Below, piece after piece: positions 17,705 through 21,287 of a stretch of 21,287 nt of DNA (the stretch's first letter is position 1; every line of letters begins with the position of its first letter). This DNA comes from Chara braunii (Eukaryota; Streptophyta; Charophyceae; Charales; Characeae), in assembly GCA_003427395.1 (NCBI GenBank), contig BFEA01000594.1, forward strand, positions 7,828 through 29,114, written 5' to 3'. The notes under the pieces are model-generated. The model was given only the letters and a program-made list of their open reading frames with translations. It was not told the origin of the DNA and did not search any database. The position numbers and the translations under genes are program-made.

Positions 17705-18310
17705 GGATCATTTATTATACTTGGCTTTGTATAAATCTTGGTAAGCTACTTTCCCTGCGGGAAGCGCTGCCGAAATTTCTGCAAATCCAAGGAGTTCAAC
17801 AAATTTTGACTTTTCAAAGTTCAATTTGTCTAAATTATATATATGGGTTAGTAAAAATCAAGAAAGTCTCCTTTCTAAAAGGAATGATGCCCAAATTTTT
17901 ACTAATTCAGGGAGTTAGGCAAAATTGGACCTTGAGTAGTCAAAAGTTGTTTTAGACTCTGAACTTGGCTTTGTATAAATCTTGGAATAACACTGTTTTA
18001 AAGGAAGTGCTGCCAAAATTTTAAAACAAATCTAACGAGTTAGTTAAATTTTATCTTAATTAAACTCAAATCCTGCTTTTGAGTTCGTATCTGACTTAGC
18101 ATAAATATGGGAAGTCTGCTTTTTAAGGGGAGTGCTGCCCAAATTTTTACTAATTCAGGGAATTAGACAAAATTTGACTTTCAAGAGTTAGAGATAATTT
18201 CAGTTGTTATATTAAAGTTACTATAAATTCTTAAAAGGCACTTTTCCTAAGGGAAGCAATGCTAAAATTTTCTTAGTTTAAAGGAGATAGATTATATTAT
18301 GACAGATGGC
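17705..18310. repeat. ~123-bp tandem satellite, five units, related to the left array
   Basis: Landmark GCTGCC..AAATTTTTACTAATTCAGGGAGTTAG..CAAAATTTGAC recurs with anchor positions 17766, 17886, 18009, 18134 and 18260 (spacings 120-126 bp). Ahead of each anchor sits a self-complementary core that differs in sequence: TTCCC-TGC-GGGAA, TCCTTT-CTA-AAAGGA, TTCC-TAA-GGGAA. The second core plus flank resembles the left-array motif TTTCTAAGCAGAATGG. A left-array spacer (17239-17270) also aligns with the 123-bp unit, so both look like one family. Confidence 0.85.
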
Positions 18311-19917
18311 AAGTCTTCCAATCCACCCTGGATAGGGAGATTTCTTTGGGCACTGGCTTAACAGTGGACTTAGGCTTAATTATCAGGAGGATACAAAGAT
18401 TATTCTCAATGGACTTATAGGTTTAGCTTGGGCATCGACCTGTCTTGTCTTACAAGTCCTCTTGATCGATTCGATTCAGGATCTGGGCTAGACTCAGCTT
18501 TATCCCACGAGGATCATCTTTTGTTATCACTGATAACAAGTCGGTTGCCGATTCATCGGTTTACGACTCAACTCCAATCCACCCTCGATTACCGAGCGTG
18601 AAGGCTTTAACCCTGGTGGTTTTAATTGTTTTATTGAGGTTTTCACCCAAACTTTTATTGAATGGCCATTTAACAGAGGTACTGAGTATTTATTTCGGAA
18701 GGTTGGGCAAAGGCTAGGGCTTGCATGGTTAAAGCAAAGGGGTATGAGTACAGAGAATGGTTGAAGTTGATCCCGTGTAGTGTGTGGACTTTTGGTTGCA
18801 TCTTTGATTTGATTGCAGGTATATTTGTGGTTCGGACTTCGGATTTGACTGCCTGCGCTCTCATACATACGTATGGCTGGGAGGAGTCCCACGGTGATTG
18901 TGAGAAGTGATCATCACATATTTATAACCCTTTATATACATATACATACATATGCTTTGAGTGTTCGCGCGACCTATTGTGACTGTGCGCAAGGGTTAAA
19001 CAAATTATGCGTTGAGAGAAAAGGGAGATCCCCTTTTTATCCTTTACTTTTTAGAGTCTTTATAGTTGGACGTTGTAGTCCGTGACATCCGTCAAAGTCA
19101 AACCCCTTGAGTTCTCTCTAGGCCTTGGATGATGGAGCTGGTCTCCAGGGCGATAAGAGACGATTGCCACCACATGTACGAACCTGTGTACCACCCACTC
19201 TCCGCAAGGAGCAGAAGAGGGTGTGGTTCTCAACCACACTTGGCGGTTGTCGAGCGTCGAGAGATTAACGCCTTAAGGCGCGTGTCAGCCAACACTTGAG
19301 TGTCGAATGCGACCCTCGAGGTTAACGAGGACCGCATGATTTTGGGTACTACATAGTACGCCATCGTTGTGAATGCTTGTGTATGCTTGCATTGCTAGTC
19401 GATATGAGAAAGCCCGATTTTATACTAAGTCTCGCGCGTTGCCTAACCGATTTCCGCGTCGGAAGGTTATAAGTTGAGCACGAAAGGGACTAGGATTGTT
19501 TGTATTGTTTTGTTTTGTGTCGTTCTGTGTGTGTGTGCTTTTAACTTTATGTTTTAACGCGTGGTGTAACGCGCGGTGAGTGGGATGCGTCCTAGTCGAC
19601 CGAGGGCGAGTCGCGCTTGGAACTTCAACCCCTGAACGCGTCGGTTCGCCTACGGGTCCAATAGAGGCGTAGCACCGCGCGTACCCCATATGCTACAGCG
19701 TACGAGAAATGCCCTCGGCTGGTCCACCTCTGCGACTGCAACTGATTAGCTTTCGTACTGTGGCCTGGTAGCTCGGCGGGGATACGCCCACCGAAGGGAG
19801 GTGACAACTCTCGCAGGTGGAGGTAAGTTGTACCTCGCGTCGGCCCTACCCTATCGTAGGGACTCGCGGGAGGTATGGCTGGCGCACTCGACCGAAACGG
19901 CTTGCGGAAGCTCCATG
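18311..19917. other. No gene recognised; second, smaller hairpin cluster
   Basis: Perfect hairpins include TTGTTATC-ACT-GATAACAA near 18524-18542, GTGTGGTT-CTC-AACCACAC (19221-19239), CGCCTTAAGGCG near 19270, ACACT-TG-AGTGT near 19292, and GTACTA-CA-TAGTAC near 19347. Open frames here are short and unlike known proteins. The left boundary of the gypsy fragment that follows is not visible. Confidence 0.5.
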
Positions 19918-20583
19918 TGTATACACGATTATGACCAACCCCTGCGTGACGCGGCCGAGAGGGTCCTGGCCTGCGTGGGACCGATGCGCTCGACACCGCA
20001 CCAACATGCAAAAGGCCCAAATCCGCATGCGACGGCAAGCTAGTCGGCGTCACCTGCCATGCCCTATCCACGCCAGCGACCTTGTGTGGGTCTCCACGAA
20101 GGAGTTGCACTTGAACAAGACGTCTCTCGCAAGCTACTTCCGAAGTGGTTTGGACCATGGACTGTCATATCAGCTGCGGGTGATGAGCCCAATGGCCCTT
20201 CTTTCGTGATCAACATCCCCCCGCATTTACCGGTCCACCCGGTCTTCCACACCTCCAAGCTGGCCACATATACACCAGCCAAGAGCGACAACCTCCCCGA
20301 CCGACGATCGCAGGACCTTCCTTCTATAGATGGTCATTAGGAAGTCGATCGCGTCATCACACATCGCACGCATGACAACAAGCCTATGCAATACAAGGTC
20401 ACATTCAAGTGGTGCGACCCCGACAATACGCGATGGATTTCACAAGCAGCCTTGCAAGCCTCCGCACTGCTTATCTATGCCAAATATGCGAAGAAACGGC
20501 TAGCCACAGAAGCTGCAACGCCTGCCCCTCCCACCCGGACCTTCGTCCCTCCCTCCACCAGACAGCTTCGCCTTCGCAGGTAG
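19918..20583 (+). pseudogene. Ty3/gypsy chromovirus 3' end: integrase C-terminus and chromodomain
   Basis: Three successive frames rebuild the end of a chromovirus polyprotein. About 19925-20000 reads YDQPLRDAAERV. 20003-20112 reads MQKAQIRMRRQ..DLVWVSTKEL, the integrase C-terminal SH3-like region. 20113-20337 reads DVSRKLLPKWFGPW, then IPPHLPVHPVFHTSKL, the GPY/F-type region, and meets a TAG. The same frame continues at 20341 with a chromodomain-like segment (EVDRVITHRT..MQYKVTFKW..TRWISQAAL). Two frame changes and an internal stop make it inactive. Chromodomains steer such elements to particular chromatin. The integrase core and everything upstream are missing. Confidence 0.85.
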
Positions 20584-20595
20584 GCTCGGTCTTTC

Positions 20596-20608
20596 AAGGA
20601 GGGGGAAG
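20596..20608 (+). other. Polypurine tract (second-strand primer site)
   Basis: AAGGAGGGGGAAG lies 13 bp after the final pol stop and directly before a TG-starting sequence, the normal place for a retrotransposon polypurine tract. Confidence 0.8.
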
Positions 20609-20939
20609 TGTGGCATACTCAGGTCCACACGGGCCCAGCAGGGCCTGACCAGGTAGGCTAGGGGTCCGTAGGTGTAGGGTCTGTGTCGTTTCGACCCTTA
20701 GTAGGGTCGGCAGGGTCGGTACACGTTTTAGGCCTGAGTAGGACCGGTACCAGTTAGAGGCCCTGTAGGCCTCATTTCGGGTACAGGCCCTGATGCGTGT
20801 TTTGGCGCCAGACCCTGACTTTGAGGCCGCGCCGTTTCAGGTAGGCGTTGGAGGACCAACCTCAATTTAGGCGCCAAACTTTTCGAGGTGCAACCTCAGT
20901 TTGGGCGCCAGGACTCTGCCACTGAGGCCGACCCAACGC

Positions 20940-20949
20940 TATATATAGC
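20940..20949 (+). promoter_or_regulatory. Candidate LTR TATA box
   Basis: TATATATAG within the LTR, about 330 bp from its start, preceded by GC-rich repeats. Position fits a U3 promoter; transcription would start roughly 30 bp on. Confidence 0.45.
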
Positions 20950-21209
20950 TGGGTCCAGCCTCAGTCCGGGGATTCAGGGAGTAGAGGACCACGGAGGCAT
21001 ACTTCGGACGATAGCAGTTCAGCAGTAGTCGACGATAGGACTAGTCTCCAGCGCTGGGCGCTGATAGAGTAGAGTAGCACAAGGAGGGAGAAATTGTGAT
21101 GGCGGCTTGAGGACTTCCCTGAGACTTACCTGTGTAGCCATTGCTCCACCTTCGTCTTCAGCACGTCCGCACCTGCATCAAGGCACCACCTTTCGGAGGT
21201 CAGTACTTG

Positions 21210-21210
<1 letters not shown>

Positions 21211-21287
<77 letters not shown>
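21211..21287. repeat. (GA)n microsatellite, cut by window end
   Basis: At least 37 GA units reaching the last base. Confidence 0.97.

Larger units (their letters stand above)
20609..21287 (+). repeat. Start of gypsy 3' LTR (runs towards or beyond window end)
   Basis: Begins TGTGGCATAC right after the polypurine tract. It is GC-rich, with internal repeats of GGCGCCA and CCTCAGTTTGGGCGCC-type sequence. Its right end is not visible; a long GA tract occupies 21211-21287. No matching 5' LTR was found in the window, so this is either a 3' fragment or one whose other end is outside. Confidence 0.7.

Noticed and set aside
19625-20158. 177-codon minus-strand ORF
   Set aside because: It lies opposite the gypsy integrase C-terminus, whose plus-strand reading is clearly the meaningful one.
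9213-21287. Further upstream RAD50 exons (RGQDIDYI, coiled coil, zinc hook)
   Set aside because: Searched by eye on the minus strand and not found; a protein-to-genome alignment would settle it.

Overview
This is eukaryotic nuclear DNA, very probably from a plant-lineage organism with large, repeat-filled introns. I lean towards a charophyte alga such as Chara. The reasons are the plant-like RAD50 residues and the style of the Ty3/gypsy pol remnants; the species guess is from memory and is not proven by the window.

The one gene I recognise with high confidence is RAD50, on the minus strand. Two coding exons with proper splice sites are present. 9150-9212 encodes the stretch ending in the ABC signature SAGQK. 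4528-4661 encodes the following helix, Walker B (LALDEP) and D-loop (TTNLD). The intron between them is 4,488 bp and splits the protein directly after SAGQK. The upstream intron runs right for at least 12 kb and the downstream intron runs left for at least 4.5 kb. If the assembly is correct, almost everything else in the window is therefore intronic.

Layout from left to right: degenerate minisatellites (1-1250). Then a 3,029-bp hAT-like DNA transposon (1377-4405) with CAGTG/CAGGG ends and a perfect 8-bp target duplication. It is packed with GA and GT microsatellites, a higher-order GT minisatellite, a hammerhead-ribozyme-like motif and a 21-bp repeat, and it sits 122 bp from the RAD50 splice donor. 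Next come the Walker B exon, a block of ~20-bp repeats, an antisense decayed gypsy pol (RT end, RNase H, integrase zinc region), CT microsatellites and the signature-motif exon. To the right lie a second, degenerate hammerhead-like motif, an unrecognised 353-codon minus-strand ORF (11640-12701), a ~54-bp minisatellite and CAG-rich sequence (13.9-14.5 kb). These are followed by a striking cluster of perfect hairpins (14.5-15.8 kb) with a tRNA-like inverted repeat, a long array of dyad-containing tandem repeats (16.6-18.3 kb), and finally the 3' end of another gypsy chromovirus (integrase C-terminus, chromodomain, polypurine tract, start of the LTR).

Apart from RAD50 there is no set of cooperating genes. 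The window is best read as a large intronic landscape in which transposons, simple repeats and palindromic sequence have accumulated. The most unusual items are the hairpin cluster, the dyad-core satellite, the hammerhead-like motifs, the clean hAT insertion and the orphan ORF.
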